Below, in pieces: positions 8,815-17,365 of a stretch of 64,000 bases of DNA (position 1 is the first letter of the stretch; every line of letters starts with the position of its first letter). The notes below the pieces were generated by a model. It made no database searches, had not been told where the DNA came from, and worked only from the letters and a program-made list of their open reading frames with translations. The translations under genes and the position numbers were made by a program. This DNA is from Phycisphaerae bacterium (lineage in GTDB: Bacteria; Planctomycetota; Phycisphaerae; Phycisphaerales; UBA1924), in NCBI GenBank assembly GCA_030432905.1, contig JAUILU010000008.1:1-64000 (forward strand). The letters are read 5' to 3'.

Positions 8815-9768
8815 TCACGCCTTCTTCGCCTCGATATCAAGACTGACCACGTAGTCGCTCATCGACTCGCCCTCGGGCAGGGCCGCCGCGATCTTCTGGT
8901 AGAGCGGGTCCTCGGCATTGGTCATCGCTTCGATGTACTGAGGCTTGGCGGTCATGTTCAGGTCAGTAAGCCCCGACTGCGCGACCGACGCGCGGACTTC
9001 ATCGACAAGCTGCGCCCCGGCGACACAGCCCACGAGCGCCTCGACATCGGACGCGATCGACTCGGGCAAAGGCTTGAGCAGCGCGAGGTCAGAGATCGCG
9101 GCACGCCCGCCGGGCCTGAGCACACGCGCGATCTCGCGCCAGACACGGTCCTTGTCGGGCGAGAGATTAATCACGCAGTTGGAGATCACAACGTCGGCGC
9201 TCGCATCAGGGACGGGGATGTTCTCGATCTCGCCCAGCCTGAACTCGACGTTGGAGAGGCCGGAGCGCTGCTGGTACTTGGCGATGTTCGTGCGTGCCTT
9301 GCTGAGCATCTCGGGTGTCATGTCCACACCGATGACAGTGCCGGCCGCGCCGACCTTGGGACCGGCGATGAAGCAGTCGAACCCGCCGCCCGAGCCGAGG
9401 TCGATGACGGTCTCGCCTTCTTTGAGCGCTGCCAGCGCGTTTGGGTTGCCGCAGGAGAGGCCCATGTTCGCGCCGCCCGGCAAGACGGTGAGGTCGGACT
9501 CCGCGTAGCCGACGGCGCGTGCGACGTCGGCGGCGGTCAGTGTTGTCGGGCCGCAGCAGCCGCCCCCGCTTTCGCCGCTGGGCGCGCAGCAGCCATCGCT
9601 CTGCGGCTCGGCTGTCACGCCCGACCACTGACCCGAGCGCGCGATCTCGGCGTAGCCCTCTCGGACTTTGTCGTGGACTGCGGTTGCGCTTGTGTTCGAT
9701 GTGGGTTCGCTGCAACAGTCCGGGCCGCAGCAGGCGGAGTTGGTTTGGTTTGGGGATTCGTTGGTCAT
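8815..9768 (-). CDS. arsM: Arsenite S-adenosylmethyltransferase
   Basis: 317 residues. The SAM-binding motif I is [12 protein letters not shown]. Three As(III)-ligand cysteines are in place: Cys106 (GLSCGNP), Cys198 (SNCVINLS) and Cys248 (VGCVAGA), with the 50-residue gap between the last two seen in algal ArsM. The enzyme methylates arsenite in the cytosol, giving methylated or volatile products. Unusual are four Cys-Cys pairs in the first 75 residues ([20 protein letters not shown]), an N-terminal extension likely to bind metalloid. The gene is last in the operon and overlaps acr3 by 4 bp (ATGA). Confidence 0.95.
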   Translation of the reverse strand: MTNESPNQTNSACCGPDCCSEPTSNTSATAVHDKVREGYAEIARSGQWSGVTAEPQSDGCCAPSGESGGGCCGPTTLTAADVARAVGYAESDLTVLPGGANMGLSCGNPNALAALKEGETVIDLGSGGGFDCFIAGPKVGAAGTVIGVDMTPEMLSKARTNIAKYQQRSGLSNVEFRLGEIENIPVPDASADVVISNCVINLSPDKDRVWREIARVLRPGGRAAISDLALLKPLPESIASDVEALVGCVAGAQLVDEVRASVAQSGLTDLNMTAKPQYIEAMTNAEDPLYQKIAAALPEGESMSDYVVSLDIEAKKA

Positions 9769-10865
9769 GCTGTTTCTCCTTCGAGACTTTGATCTGGCGC
9801 GCTCGGCTCGTTGTTCGAGTAGAGCCTGCGCCCGAGCCAGAGCGAGACACTGACGAGGCCGATGAGCACGGGCACTTCGACGAGCGGGCCGACGACCGCG
9901 GCGAACGCGACGCCAGAGCCGATCCCGAAGACCGCGATCGCGACGGCGATGGCGAGCTCGAAGTTGTTACCCGAGGCCGTGAACGCGAGCGTGGCGGCCC
10001 GCTCGTAGTCCGCGCCGACCTTGCGTGCCATAAGGAAGCTGACGAAGAACATCGCAACGAAGTAGATCGCAAGCGGGATCGCGATACGCACGATGTCCAA
10101 GGGCAGCGCGACGATCTTCTCGCCCTTGAGACTGAACATCACGACGATGGTCGCGAGCAGCGCGATGAGCGTGATCGGCGAGATGCGGGGGAGGAAGGTC
10201 TGCGTGTACCACTCGTCGCCCTTGGCCGAGCGCAGCACGAGCCGCGTCACCATGCCCGCAAAGAACGGGATACCGAGGTAGATCAGCACGCTGACAAAGA
10301 CCTCGGCGATCGTCACATCGACGACGGCACCCTCGAGGCCCATCTTTGCCGGGAGCCAGGTGATGAACACCCATGCGTAGGCGCCGAAGAAGAGGATCTG
10401 GAAGATGCTGTTGAACGCGACGAGGCCCGCGCAGTAGTCGTTCGACCCCCGGGCGAGATCGTTCCAGACGAGCACCATCGCGATGCAGCGCGCCAAACCC
10501 ACGAGGATTAGACCGACCATGTACTCCGGGTAGTCGCGGAGAAACAGCACCGCGAGCGCGAACATGAGCACGGGCCCCACGACCCAGTTCTGTATGAGCG
10601 AGAGCGCGAGGATCTTCCAATCGCGGAAGACCTCGGGCAGTTTCTCGTACCGCACCTTCGCCAGCGGCGGGTACATCATCAGAATCAGACCGATGGCGAT
10701 CGGGATGTTGGTGGTGCCGACGGAAACGCTGTCGAGCGCGCCGCTGACACCCGGGATGAAGTACCCGATAGCGACGCCGATCGCCATGGCGAGGAAGATC
10801 CAGAGCGTCAGAAAGCGATCAAGAAACGCGAGTCGCTTGCGCGGGCAGGCGGGTGCAATAGTCAC
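9765..10865 (-). CDS. acr3: ACR3-family arsenite efflux permease
   Basis: 366 residues with about ten membrane segments. The [11 protein letters not shown] motif contains Cys127, the conserved residue of ACR3 transporters needed for As(OH)3 transport, and [18 protein letters not shown] matches the late conserved helix with its Glu. ACR3 exports arsenite by proton antiport in the inner membrane and works downstream of ArsC, which makes the arsenite. It overlaps arsC and arsM by 4 bp each, so translation is probably coupled. Confidence 0.95.
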   Translation of the reverse strand: MTIAPACPRKRLAFLDRFLTLWIFLAMAIGVAIGYFIPGVSGALDSVSVGTTNIPIAIGLILMMYPPLAKVRYEKLPEVFRDWKILALSLIQNWVVGPVLMFALAVLFLRDYPEYMVGLILVGLARCIAMVLVWNDLARGSNDYCAGLVAFNSIFQILFFGAYAWVFITWLPAKMGLEGAVVDVTIAEVFVSVLIYLGIPFFAGMVTRLVLRSAKGDEWYTQTFLPRISPITLIALLATIVVMFSLKGEKIVALPLDIVRIAIPLAIYFVAMFFVSFLMARKVGADYERAATLAFTASGNNFELAIAVAIAVFGIGSGVAFAAVVGPLVEVPVLIGLVSVSLWLGRRLYSNNEPSAPDQSLEGETA

Positions 10866-11317
10866 GGCTTGGCTCCCTGCTCGTGCTGTGTCAGAAGTCC
10901 CGGAAGCGCCGCGATAAACGCTCTGATCTCGTCGCGCACACGCCGGTAGTGAGTCAATGCTTCGTCTTCGTCTTTCGCGTGCTCGGCGAGCTTGGGCGGA
11001 TCATCGAAACCCTGGTGGACGACGCGTGTTTTTCCAATGAAAACGGGGCAGTTCTCGTTCGCGTGGCCGCAGACGGTGACGACGAGGTCGAGCGTGTCCG
11101 GGTCACACGCCTCGACTTTCTTGGAAGTGTGCGACGAGATATCCACGCCGACTTCTGCCATCGCTTTGACAGCGAGCGGGTTCAACCCGTGCGGGTCGGT
11201 GCCCGCGCTGCACGCGTCGATCGTGTCCGCGTGCAGGTGCCTCGCCCAGCCCTCGGCCATCTGGCTGCGGCACGAGTTGCCCGTGCACAGGAACAGCACC
11301 CGCGGTTTGTCAGCCAC
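10862..11317 (-). CDS. arsC: Arsenate reductase, thioredoxin-coupled (LMW-PTP fold)
   Basis: 151 residues from GTG 11317. The phosphatase P-loop CTGNSCR spans residues 11-17; Cys83 and Cys90 (VCGHANENC) complete the three-cysteine relay, as in S. aureus-type ArsC (Cys10, 82, 89). It reduces arsenate to arsenite in the cytosol using thioredoxin. A longer frame reaching 11461 lies wholly inside arsR and is not credible; the GTG overlaps the arsR stop by 8 bp and gives the standard N-terminus ([11 protein letters not shown]). Confidence 0.94.
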   Translation of the reverse strand: MADKPRVLFLCTGNSCRSQMAEGWARHLHADTIDACSAGTDPHGLNPLAVKAMAEVGVDISSHTSKKVEACDPDTLDLVVTVCGHANENCPVFIGKTRVVHQGFDDPPKLAEHAKDEDEALTHYRRVRDEIRAFIAALPGLLTQHEQGAKP

Positions 11318-11708
11318 AGCAGTTGTCCCCGCAGCACGAGTCGTCGTCGCAGCAGTCGCTCGATTTCCATTCCTCGATGGCGGCCGCGATCGCGCGGAAA
11401 CGCTCGGCAAGCTCCGCCGACCGCGCGGTGTACCACACGGTTCGGCCTTCTTTCTGCGCATCGAGCAGGCCCGAGCGCGCCATCATCGAGAGGTGCCGAG
11501 CCACGACCGAGAAATCGATCTCGCAGCACTCGGCGATCTCCGTGACCGAGCAGGGCCTGCTGCACTTGATGAGACACCCGAGCAGCTTCGCCCGCGTGGG
11601 CTCGGCCAGCGCCTTGAACAACACTGGCTCCATGAGCTTGTCCACGGGCGCCCGCCGACGAGCGGCCTGCTTCGGAGACGCGGGTGATTGTTTGTATACT
11701 GACGCCAT
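11310..11708 (-). CDS. arsR: ArsR-family metalloregulator with Cys-rich C-terminal tail
   Basis: 132 residues with a winged helix: PVLFKALAEPTRAKLLGCL, recognition region VARHLSMMARSGLLDAQKEG, then TVWYTA. In classic ArsR, As(III) binds an ELCVCD motif; here the matching stretch reads EIAECCEID, with an adjacent Cys pair. The last 15 residues ([15 protein letters not shown]) add three further Cys pairs, a probable metalloid-binding tail. The gene heads the ars operon. Its start codon lies inside an inverted repeat that also covers the -10 box, which fits autorepression. Confidence 0.94.
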   Translation of the reverse strand: MASVYKQSPASPKQAARRRAPVDKLMEPVLFKALAEPTRAKLLGCLIKCSRPCSVTEIAECCEIDFSVVARHLSMMARSGLLDAQKEGRTVWYTARSAELAERFRAIAAAIEEWKSSDCCDDDSCCGDNCCG

Positions 11709-11720
11709 GATGCCAGTATA
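11695..11720. promoter_or_regulatory. Candidate ArsR operator overlapping the -10 box and start codon
   Basis: Perfect 7-bp arms TATACTG (11695-11701) and CAGTATA (11714-11720) are separated by 12 bp. The arsR ATG (11706-11708) lies between the arms, and the right arm, read on the minus strand, contains the -10 hexamer TATACT. A dimeric ArsR bound here would block RNA polymerase. That ArsR is the ligand is inferred from position and symmetry. Confidence 0.55.
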
Positions 11721-11742
11721 TGTTTGATTGGATGGGTGTCAA
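11715..11742 (-). promoter_or_regulatory. Sigma-70-type promoter of the ars operon, apparently leaderless
   Basis: On the minus strand, TTGACA (11737-11742) and TATACT (11715-11720) are 16 bp apart. Only 6 nt separate the -10 box from the arsR ATG, so the usual start distance puts +1 at the A of the ATG, and the mRNA would have no 5' leader. No ribosome-binding site is visible. Confidence 0.65.
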
Positions 11743-11776
11743 GTAAAGCCGATTATTTCTGAGTGCGGGCCGACCA

Positions 11777-12274
11777 CTATCCCTTTGCGTCACCCTTGGC
11801 GGTTACCTTGAACCATCGTCCGGCTTTGACAGCTATCTTGCCACCAAGCTTAAACGGTGAGGCTAGTGCGGCGATGGCATTTTCAAGTGCAGCTCGCGCA
11901 CTCAACTCTGTAGTCGTTTGCTCCATTGACCAACCCGACGGCGACTTCAGTTTCGTTGTTTCTCGTCGCAAGACTATGTCCGCAGCCGCCTTATCCATTT
12001 GAGGCTCGGCCTTGGACCTAATCGCCTCAGAACGCTCAGTTTTCTCAACTGGTCCTGCATGCTGTAATCCAACATCGACAACTTCGATCCCGTGCTTCTG
12101 GGCAAGTTCTTTAATCAAGTACGCCTCGGTTTGAATCCGCTGCAATTCGTTCGTGTCGTACTTCGGTTCATTGCCCTCGGCATCGGACTTTGCCGTCAGT
12201 GCAAGTTCAACATGCTCCTGATTCGCAATATCCGACTTTGGCGGCGGCTTCGCCGGGAAGAGCTCATCGCTCAC
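11777..12274 (-). CDS. Hypothetical protein, second gene of an AT-richer pair
   Basis: 165 residues, not recognised. The N-terminal half is hydrophilic and charged; a segment near residues 40-75 (YDTNELQRIQTEAYLIKELAQ) looks helical. The C-terminal part has an Ala-rich amphipathic stretch (SARAALENAIAALASPF) and a basic end. There is no signal peptide or clear membrane helix. It overlaps the upstream gene by 4 bp (ATGA), so the two are probably made together. Base composition is visibly AT-richer than the ars operon beside it, consistent with acquired accessory DNA. Confidence 0.7.
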   Translation of the reverse strand: MSDELFPAKPPPKSDIANQEHVELALTAKSDAEGNEPKYDTNELQRIQTEAYLIKELAQKHGIEVVDVGLQHAGPVEKTERSEAIRSKAEPQMDKAAADIVLRRETTKLKSPSGWSMEQTTTELSARAALENAIAALASPFKLGGKIAVKAGRWFKVTAKGDAKG

Positions 12275-13104
12275 GACGCACCCCCAACCACCACAGGATA
12301 TCGCTCTGGATCCTCCTGAACAGCAAACTCAGGACTGCAGGAATCGTGGTCGAGAATCCGCAGGCCGTTGCCGCCCATCGCCGCGTGTAACGCGCTCATT
12401 TCTGAGAGGAATGCAGCGACACGCGTGTCATACTCCTGAGCTTGTTTGTCGCCCATGTTGTCGGGGACGACAAGTTCAAGCTTCAGAACTATGGGTTGAT
12501 CATTGTGCGTTTCATCACTTGGCCACCACTTCGGCTCACCGTTGGGCCACAAAGGCCCAAAAAAATCCTGTGGAACGGATGTTTCATCATTCCACCTCTC
12601 TCTCTTAGACGCTGCAAGAAGCAATTCGTAGTCTCTATGTATGCAGCTGATATCTGAGTGATTCATACTACGAATTGCATATGCTGAATCGTCAGCCGAA
12701 TTGCCCGCATACTCATAAATAGCACGCGACGTTTCGAGGGTTAACGCAGCTAATACTGCCGAAGACGCCGCATTGTGACCACCAAACTCGATATCGTTTG
12801 CTCGTTTACTCTTACTATTTAATTTTGTATCAGACAATGTCGAATATGCAATTCTTGCTTGTTTGATACTAGATTGTATATTAATGCGTTTATTCTTTGG
12901 ATCTGCAGCAACAGCCCTCACTAGTGCATTGGAACCTACAAGAACGTCAATCTGCTTGTCATGTTCGTCAGACCACGCTTGCCTGAGTAGTGGCTCCACT
13001 CTTGAAGCACATCTTCCTGCAAACGCAACAACTGCCCATCTGGGCAACTGCTCCAAACTTTCAACGCTAGGAACATTGCTTATGTTGTACCCCGAGTCAG
13101 CCAT
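12271..13104 (-). CDS. Hypothetical protein, first gene of an AT-richer pair
   Basis: 277 residues from ATG 13104, which has GGAGG six bases upstream; a TTG five codons earlier is less likely. The first third contains LPRWAVVAFAGRCASRVEPL, a helical, Arg/Cys-bearing segment followed by helices around a DEHDKQIDVL stretch. The middle is Ala/Ser-rich; the C-terminal third is acidic with Trp (GPLWPNGEPKWWPSDE). I cannot assign a family. It is cytosolic by sequence. Low GC and the tight two-gene layout suggest an accessory module. Confidence 0.72.
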   Translation of the reverse strand: MADSGYNISNVPSVESLEQLPRWAVVAFAGRCASRVEPLLRQAWSDEHDKQIDVLVGSNALVRAVAADPKNKRINIQSSIKQARIAYSTLSDTKLNSKSKRANDIEFGGHNAASSAVLAALTLETSRAIYEYAGNSADDSAYAIRSMNHSDISCIHRDYELLLAASKRERWNDETSVPQDFFGPLWPNGEPKWWPSDETHNDQPIVLKLELVVPDNMGDKQAQEYDTRVAAFLSEMSALHAAMGGNGLRILDHDSCSPEFAVQEDPERYPVVVGGAS

Positions 13105-13238
13105 CACCACCTCCACCAAACTTCGTCTATGCCAAGTCTATCACGAAACCGCCCACAGATGAACAGTGACCCAAAGCCCTGTTTTCCAGCCTGAACCCGC
13201 CCCAAACCCCGCTTCCGGGCGCACTCCTACAATTGTCC

Positions 13239-13625
13239 ATGAACCTCACCCACCAATCCCGCCGCGTGTTTCCATGCGTGCTTCTGACGTCGTTCGCGGC
13301 TCTTGTTGTCGGCTGCAACTCCACCTACACCGCGGACATCACCAACTCCACGCGGACGACCATCTCGGCGCAGCTTGAGATCGAGAGTCTGGGGTCGGGG
13401 CAGCAGGTGCTGGCCAAGGCGGTGCTGTCGCCGGGTGAGTACCGCAAGCTCGGGCCGGTCAGTGCGCCGGTGACCGATCGGGTGCGCATCAGCGTGACGC
13501 CCGTGACTGGCTCGGGCGGGTACAGCGAGCGGCGCAGGCTCGAGGGCGGCACCACCTTCATCGACGTCGGGGGCGACGAGTTCGGCGGGGCCTCGCTCAC
13601 GCTCTCGATCCGGCGCGATCCCTGA
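13239..13625 (+). CDS. Small lipoprotein, paralogue A
   Basis: About 128 residues. A basic start and hydrophobic helix end in ALVVGC, a good lipobox, so the protein is probably lipid-anchored. The mature domain is beta-rich: YTADITNSTRTTISAQLEI, then VLSPGEYRKLGPVSAPV. It shares this plan with the next gene (both have N-x-S/T near the start and a P-G-[DE]-x-x-[RK]-L-G-P-[IV] motif). Function unknown. ATG 13239 is preferred to an in-frame TTG two codons earlier. Confidence 0.78.
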   Translation: MNLTHQSRRVFPCVLLTSFAALVVGCNSTYTADITNSTRTTISAQLEIESLGSGQQVLAKAVLSPGEYRKLGPVSAPVTDRVRISVTPVTGSGGYSERRRLEGGTTFIDVGGDEFGGASLTLSIRRDP

Positions 13626-13697
13626 GTTTCGGCTTGACGCGCACACGCGAGGCCTGAGACACTGGCAGCCGCACGCCCTGTTAAGGAATCGGCAACC

Positions 13698-14081
13698 ATG
13701 CAACCACTCACCAAAGCGATCTCGGCCTCGACATTCGCGGTTCTTCTGGCGGCGCTTGCCGGCTGCAGCGGGACGTTCCAGGCCAACGTCGCCAACCAGT
13801 CGCCGCACCCGGTCACCGTGAACATGACGTACACCAAGTGGTACGGCGGCAAGAAGGTCCTGCTCACCGAACGCGTCGCGCCGGGCGACGCGGCGAGGCT
13901 CGGCCCGATCGATGCACCCGCGTCCGGCGCGCGGCTGGAAGCGTACCCGGAGGGCATCGCGGCGCCGCGATCCTCGGTCAACATCTCCAGCGGCGAGACC
14001 ACCGCGCACGTCATCGGCGTCTTCCTCGACCGGGGCATCCCCGGCGTCGAATGGCGGATCATCGAATCCGACCGCGAATAA
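13698..14081 (+). CDS. Small lipoprotein, paralogue B
   Basis: 127 residues. The signal peptide ends in LAALAGC (lipobox). The mature domain FQANVANQSPHPVTVNMTY and RVAPGDAARLGPIDAPASG parallels the preceding gene, so the two are a diverged tandem duplication of a single-domain lipoprotein. Function unknown. It is 72 bp after paralogue A and 21 bp before a lamin-tail gene, so the three may form a transcription unit. Confidence 0.78.
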   Translation: MQPLTKAISASTFAVLLAALAGCSGTFQANVANQSPHPVTVNMTYTKWYGGKKVLLTERVAPGDAARLGPIDAPASGARLEAYPEGIAAPRSSVNISSGETTAHVIGVFLDRGIPGVEWRIIESDRE

Positions 14082-14102
14082 CACACACGCGAAAGGCACG
14101 AC

Positions 14103-14810
14103 ATGCTCATCACTTCACTGGCGATCGCGGCGACCATCGGCCTGACGCAACCAGAGCAGGACGACAACACGCCCAAGGTCGAGTTCCCGCACCCGCTCAT
14201 CACCGAGATCCTCGCGGTCGTGCCCAAGGGCGACGGCGGCGACGCCAACAAAGACGGCAAACGCGACGCCAGCACCGACGAGTTCGTCGAGCTCATGAAC
14301 CCGCACGACGAGGACATCGAGCTGGGCGGCTACACACTGAGCGACCGGAACGCGGGCGGGCAGGGCGCGGTCGAGTTCACCTTCCCGTCCATGACGCTCA
14401 AGCCGGGCGAGGTCGTGGTCGTCTTCAACGGCAACGGCGAGAAGTTCGCCACGCACGTCGGCACCGAGCAGGCGCAGGCGGACGAGCAGGACGAGGCGTT
14501 CGGCGCGTGGGTCTTCGTCATGGAGAACTCAGGCCAGTTCGCGGGGTTCTCGAACAAGGGCGACTGGGTGCTGCTCTCGGACCCCGAGGGCAAGCCGATC
14601 CACGTTGTCAGCTGGGGATCCTTCAAGGAGAAGCTGCCCACTGGCGAGGGGCTGATCAAAGAACAGCCTGTTGACGGCGGCGACGGGAGCATGTGCCGAT
14701 ACCTTGTCGGCGGGCCGATCGTTGGACATTCGGCGCTCGACGGGCGGAAGTTCAGCCCCGGCGAGCACCCGATCTCGGCGAAGATGACCGGCGAAGATCA
14801 AGGCCGCTAA
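14103..14810 (+). CDS. Lamin-tail-domain (LTD) protein, probably exported
   Basis: 235 residues. A short hydrophobic N-terminus (MLITSLAIAATIGLT) may act as a signal peptide. The body fits a lamin-tail Ig-like domain: PLITEILAVVPKG, then DEFVELMNPHDEDIELGGYT, LSDRN, PSMTLKPGEVVVVFNG and GDWVLLSDPEGKPI. In bacteria, LTDs sit in secreted or surface proteins, often beside nucleases or hydrolases; here the domain is alone. Its ligand is unknown. Confidence 0.8.
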   Translation: MLITSLAIAATIGLTQPEQDDNTPKVEFPHPLITEILAVVPKGDGGDANKDGKRDASTDEFVELMNPHDEDIELGGYTLSDRNAGGQGAVEFTFPSMTLKPGEVVVVFNGNGEKFATHVGTEQAQADEQDEAFGAWVFVMENSGQFAGFSNKGDWVLLSDPEGKPIHVVSWGSFKEKLPTGEGLIKEQPVDGGDGSMCRYLVGGPIVGHSALDGRKFSPGEHPISAKMTGEDQGR

Positions 14811-14860
14811 CATTGAACCGAACCCAACAGCACCCCTGAACCGGCTGGGAGCAAAGAAGC

Positions 14861-15400
14861 ATGGCTTGGATCACCAAGAACAGCGCTGGCGCGACGATCG
14901 AGACGCGGAGCGAGCCCTACCTCACCGACGACATGCGCAAGCATCTCTCCGCGGAGATCCTCCCTCGCTACGAGACCACGCTGGCGGCGCTGCTGCCCAC
15001 GCTGCACGAGATCCAGCACACCTACGGCTGGATCCCGCCGCAGGCCATGAAAGAGATCGCCGAGTTCCTCAGCATCGCGCCCAGCGACGTCATCGACACC
15101 GTCACGTTCTACGAGGAATACTGGACCCACCCCAAGGGCGAGCACGTCGTCGCCGTGTGCCGATCCATCGCCTGCGAGTTCTGCGGCCAGGGCGAGGTCA
15201 CCCAGGCGTGCAAGGACAAGCTGGGCATCGATGTGGGCGAGACCACCGAGGACGGCAAATTCACGCTCATCGAGCTCGAATGCCTCGGCTCCTGCGGGAC
15301 GGCCCCCGCGGCGCTGATCGACGAGACGCTGCATGAGGTCATCAAGCCCGAGCAGATCGCAGGCCTGATCGACGAAGCCGCGAAGAACTCCGGTCACTGA
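14861..15400 (+). CDS. nuoE: NADH-quinone oxidoreductase subunit E (24-kDa, 2Fe-2S)
   Basis: 179 residues, the family's normal length. Ligands for the N1a [2Fe-2S] cluster are Cys100, Cys105 (CRSIACEFCG), Cys141 and Cys145 (CLGSCG). The PTLHEIQHTYGWIPPQAM segment is the thioredoxin-fold N-terminal signature. With NuoF it forms the NADH-oxidising arm of complex I. It stands apart from nuoD (about 9 kb upstream) and nuoF (6 kb downstream), unlike the usual nuoA-N operon. Confidence 0.96.
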   Translation: MAWITKNSAGATIETRSEPYLTDDMRKHLSAEILPRYETTLAALLPTLHEIQHTYGWIPPQAMKEIAEFLSIAPSDVIDTVTFYEEYWTHPKGEHVVAVCRSIACEFCGQGEVTQACKDKLGIDVGETTEDGKFTLIELECLGSCGTAPAALIDETLHEVIKPEQIAGLIDEAAKNSGH

Positions 15401-15408
15401 CCTGATTG

Positions 15409-15618
15409 ATGCCTGAGTCCAAAGACAACATCGTGCGCAACATCGGCAAGTTCACCGGTGAGATCTGGCGCGCGATCAAGTCGCCCGTGCCGACGTCATC
15501 GAAAGAGACGCACGAGGTTCGCCGGACCGTCGAGACCGAAGAGCGGCAGACCGACAAGGGCAAGGTCACACTCCGCCGGACTACGATCGAAGAGATCGAA
15601 GTCGAGACAGACAACTAG
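15409..15618 (+). CDS. Small charged protein of unknown function
   Basis: 69 residues from ATG 15409, eight bases after the nuoE stop. The sequence has an amphipathic N-terminus (IVRNIGKFTGEIWRAIKSP) and a highly charged second half rich in Thr, Arg and Glu (VRRTVETEERQTDKGKVTLR). There is no signal peptide. The close spacing suggests co-transcription with nuoE. I do not recognise it; complex I assembly is a guess from position only. Confidence 0.6.
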   Translation: MPESKDNIVRNIGKFTGEIWRAIKSPVPTSSKETHEVRRTVETEERQTDKGKVTLRRTTIEEIEVETDN

Positions 15619-15624
15619 CCAATC

Positions 15625-15894
15625 CTACATTGGCGTAGCCATCCCATAATTCATTTCAAGCAACGCAAAGATAGAAAACAATATCACCCCAACAACTACG
15701 ATCACAACTAGTAGACGGGTGATAAACCATTTGGCCAGGCTCTCTGTACCAAACAACGAAGAATCCGGTAGATAGAGATCGCAATTGGGGCACGATTTGC
15801 CGGAATTCCCACGCAAATTGCAACCACAACTAGGGCAGACAATTTTCTCACCGGAGAGATGCGCTGCGAACATCTTTCTTTCGAATCTGTTCAT
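15625..15894 (-). CDS. Small zinc-ribbon membrane protein
   Basis: 89 residues. Two CxxC knuckles (CPSCGCNLRGNSGKSCPNC) form a zinc ribbon near the N-terminus, followed by a single hydrophobic helix (LLVVIVVVGVILFSIFALLE). This is one of several ribbon-plus-membrane proteins in the window. The DNA is clearly AT-richer than its surroundings. Convergent with the nuoE unit. Function unknown. Confidence 0.7.
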   Translation of the reverse strand: MNRFERKMFAAHLSGEKIVCPSCGCNLRGNSGKSCPNCDLYLPDSSLFGTESLAKWFITRLLVVIVVVGVILFSIFALLEMNYGMATPM

Positions 15895-15927
15895 TGCGTG
15901 CCAGTTCCACTAGAAAATAGATGCAAC

Positions 15928-17196
15928 CTACTGCACCTCAAACTCCGGCTTGCCCTCACGCTGACCCGTCACCCACTTGTACACCTCGAGCGTCTGCTCG
16001 GCCTTGGCTTTCCAGGTCAGGTGGTCCTCGACGCGCTGCCTCGCCGCGGCTCCGAGTGATTCGCGCAGGGCCTTGTCGGCGGCGAGTTCCTCGAGGTGCT
16101 TGCACATCTCGGTGGCGATGTGTTCTTTGTCGCCGAGGTCGATCTTCCGGCCACACTCGTTTGTGATGAGCCCGCCCGGCCCGCCGTAGTCCACGACAAC
16201 GCTGGGCAGCCCGGCCGCCATCGCCTCGACCACGACGCCCGCGCCGAGTTCGCGGATCGACGGGAACGCGAAGACGTCGGCGCTTCTGAGCAGGTTGCCG
16301 ACCTCGCCCTGATCGACCCAGCCCGAGAGCTCGACGCAGTCTTCGAGTTTGTGTTCCTTGATCAGCCCTTCGAGCATCGGGCGGTCGGGGCCGTCACCGA
16401 TCATCAGGAGCCTGTGCTTGCGGAGCGTATCGCTCTTGGCGAACGCGCGGATCACAACATCGGCGCACTTGTATGGCACAAGCCGGCCCACGAACACGAA
16501 CGTCAGCCGATCCGACTCGTTGGGGATGCGCTCTTTGAACACGGCCGGATCGACGCCGACCTCGGGCAGGAGCACGACCCGGTCGTGGCAGGACTCTGGC
16601 ACATCGGCCATCGTGTGCTTGAAGCCGGCGAGGATGCACGAGCTCTCGCGGTAGGTGCGTTTGAGATAGGGCAGATGCCGGTACGCGCCGCGGACGTAGG
16701 TGAGCCACTCGCGCTCGCGCGCCAGCTCGGCCTTGAACTCCGGGGGCCACTTCAACCCGCCGTTGAGCGGCCCGAGCACAAACGGCACGTTCCCGCGCCC
16801 GGCGATCCAGCTCGGCAGTGTCGGGGACATGGGTGTGATGCGGTGCACCACGTCGAACTCTTTGTCGCGGATGCGTTTGCCGAGGTGCTTCCACGCCTGC
16901 CGCTCGAAGGCGATGTAGGGCAGGTAGCTCATCGCGATGCCCGCGGTCCACGCGACGTTCTTGCCGCCGCGGATGATGGTGCTGGCCTTGTACATGGGCT
17001 TTGCGATGTACTCGTTGTCGAGGTAGACGACCTCACACTTGCCCTTGCCGTGCTTCTCGATGTTCTCGCGGTTGCGGACGTGCGTAGCGAGCGTGACGTC
17101 GCAGACCTCCGCCAGCGCGATCGCGGCCTTGTACCCGACGATCGGGAGGCTCGGCCATTCCGGGTTGCAACTGTCGGCAAGGACTAGGGCGCGCAT
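15928..17196 (-). CDS. Glycosyltransferase family 4
   Basis: 422 residues from ATG 17196 (MRALVLADSCNPEWPSLP); a longer frame to 17277 adds an atypical N-terminus. The GT-B plan is clear: an N-terminal acceptor domain with EFDVVHRITPMSPTLP, then the donor domain LTFVFVGRLVPYKCADVVI, LLMIGDGPDRPMLEGL, and SIRELGAGVVVEAMAAGLP, where Glu-x7-Glu is the nucleotide-sugar site. Probably builds extracellular polysaccharide or LPS sugar. No polysaccharide cluster adjoins it. Confidence 0.9.
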   Translation of the reverse strand: MRALVLADSCNPEWPSLPIVGYKAAIALAEVCDVTLATHVRNRENIEKHGKGKCEVVYLDNEYIAKPMYKASTIIRGGKNVAWTAGIAMSYLPYIAFERQAWKHLGKRIRDKEFDVVHRITPMSPTLPSWIAGRGNVPFVLGPLNGGLKWPPEFKAELAREREWLTYVRGAYRHLPYLKRTYRESSCILAGFKHTMADVPESCHDRVVLLPEVGVDPAVFKERIPNESDRLTFVFVGRLVPYKCADVVIRAFAKSDTLRKHRLLMIGDGPDRPMLEGLIKEHKLEDCVELSGWVDQGEVGNLLRSADVFAFPSIRELGAGVVVEAMAAGLPSVVVDYGGPGGLITNECGRKIDLGDKEHIATEMCKHLEELAADKALRESLGAAARQRVEDHLTWKAKAEQTLEVYKWVTGQREGKPEFEVQ

Positions 17197-17365
17197 CTGT
17201 AGCTCCGTCGGACTGCATCGATCGACCCGCGAGGGCAGGGTCACACAGAGGCTATCGGCCAAACATCCCGTCCGCATGGGTTATTGGGCTTGGTTCTTGT
17301 GAGGAATCGGTTCCAACATGCCGGTGTCTCCGATAGGCTGGATTGGCCAGGGGAGGATAGAAGGC

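Noticed and set aside
11318..11461. Extension of arsC upstream to 11461
   Set aside because: The extra residues lie inside arsR, and the P-loop would be displaced from its usual place near residue 10.
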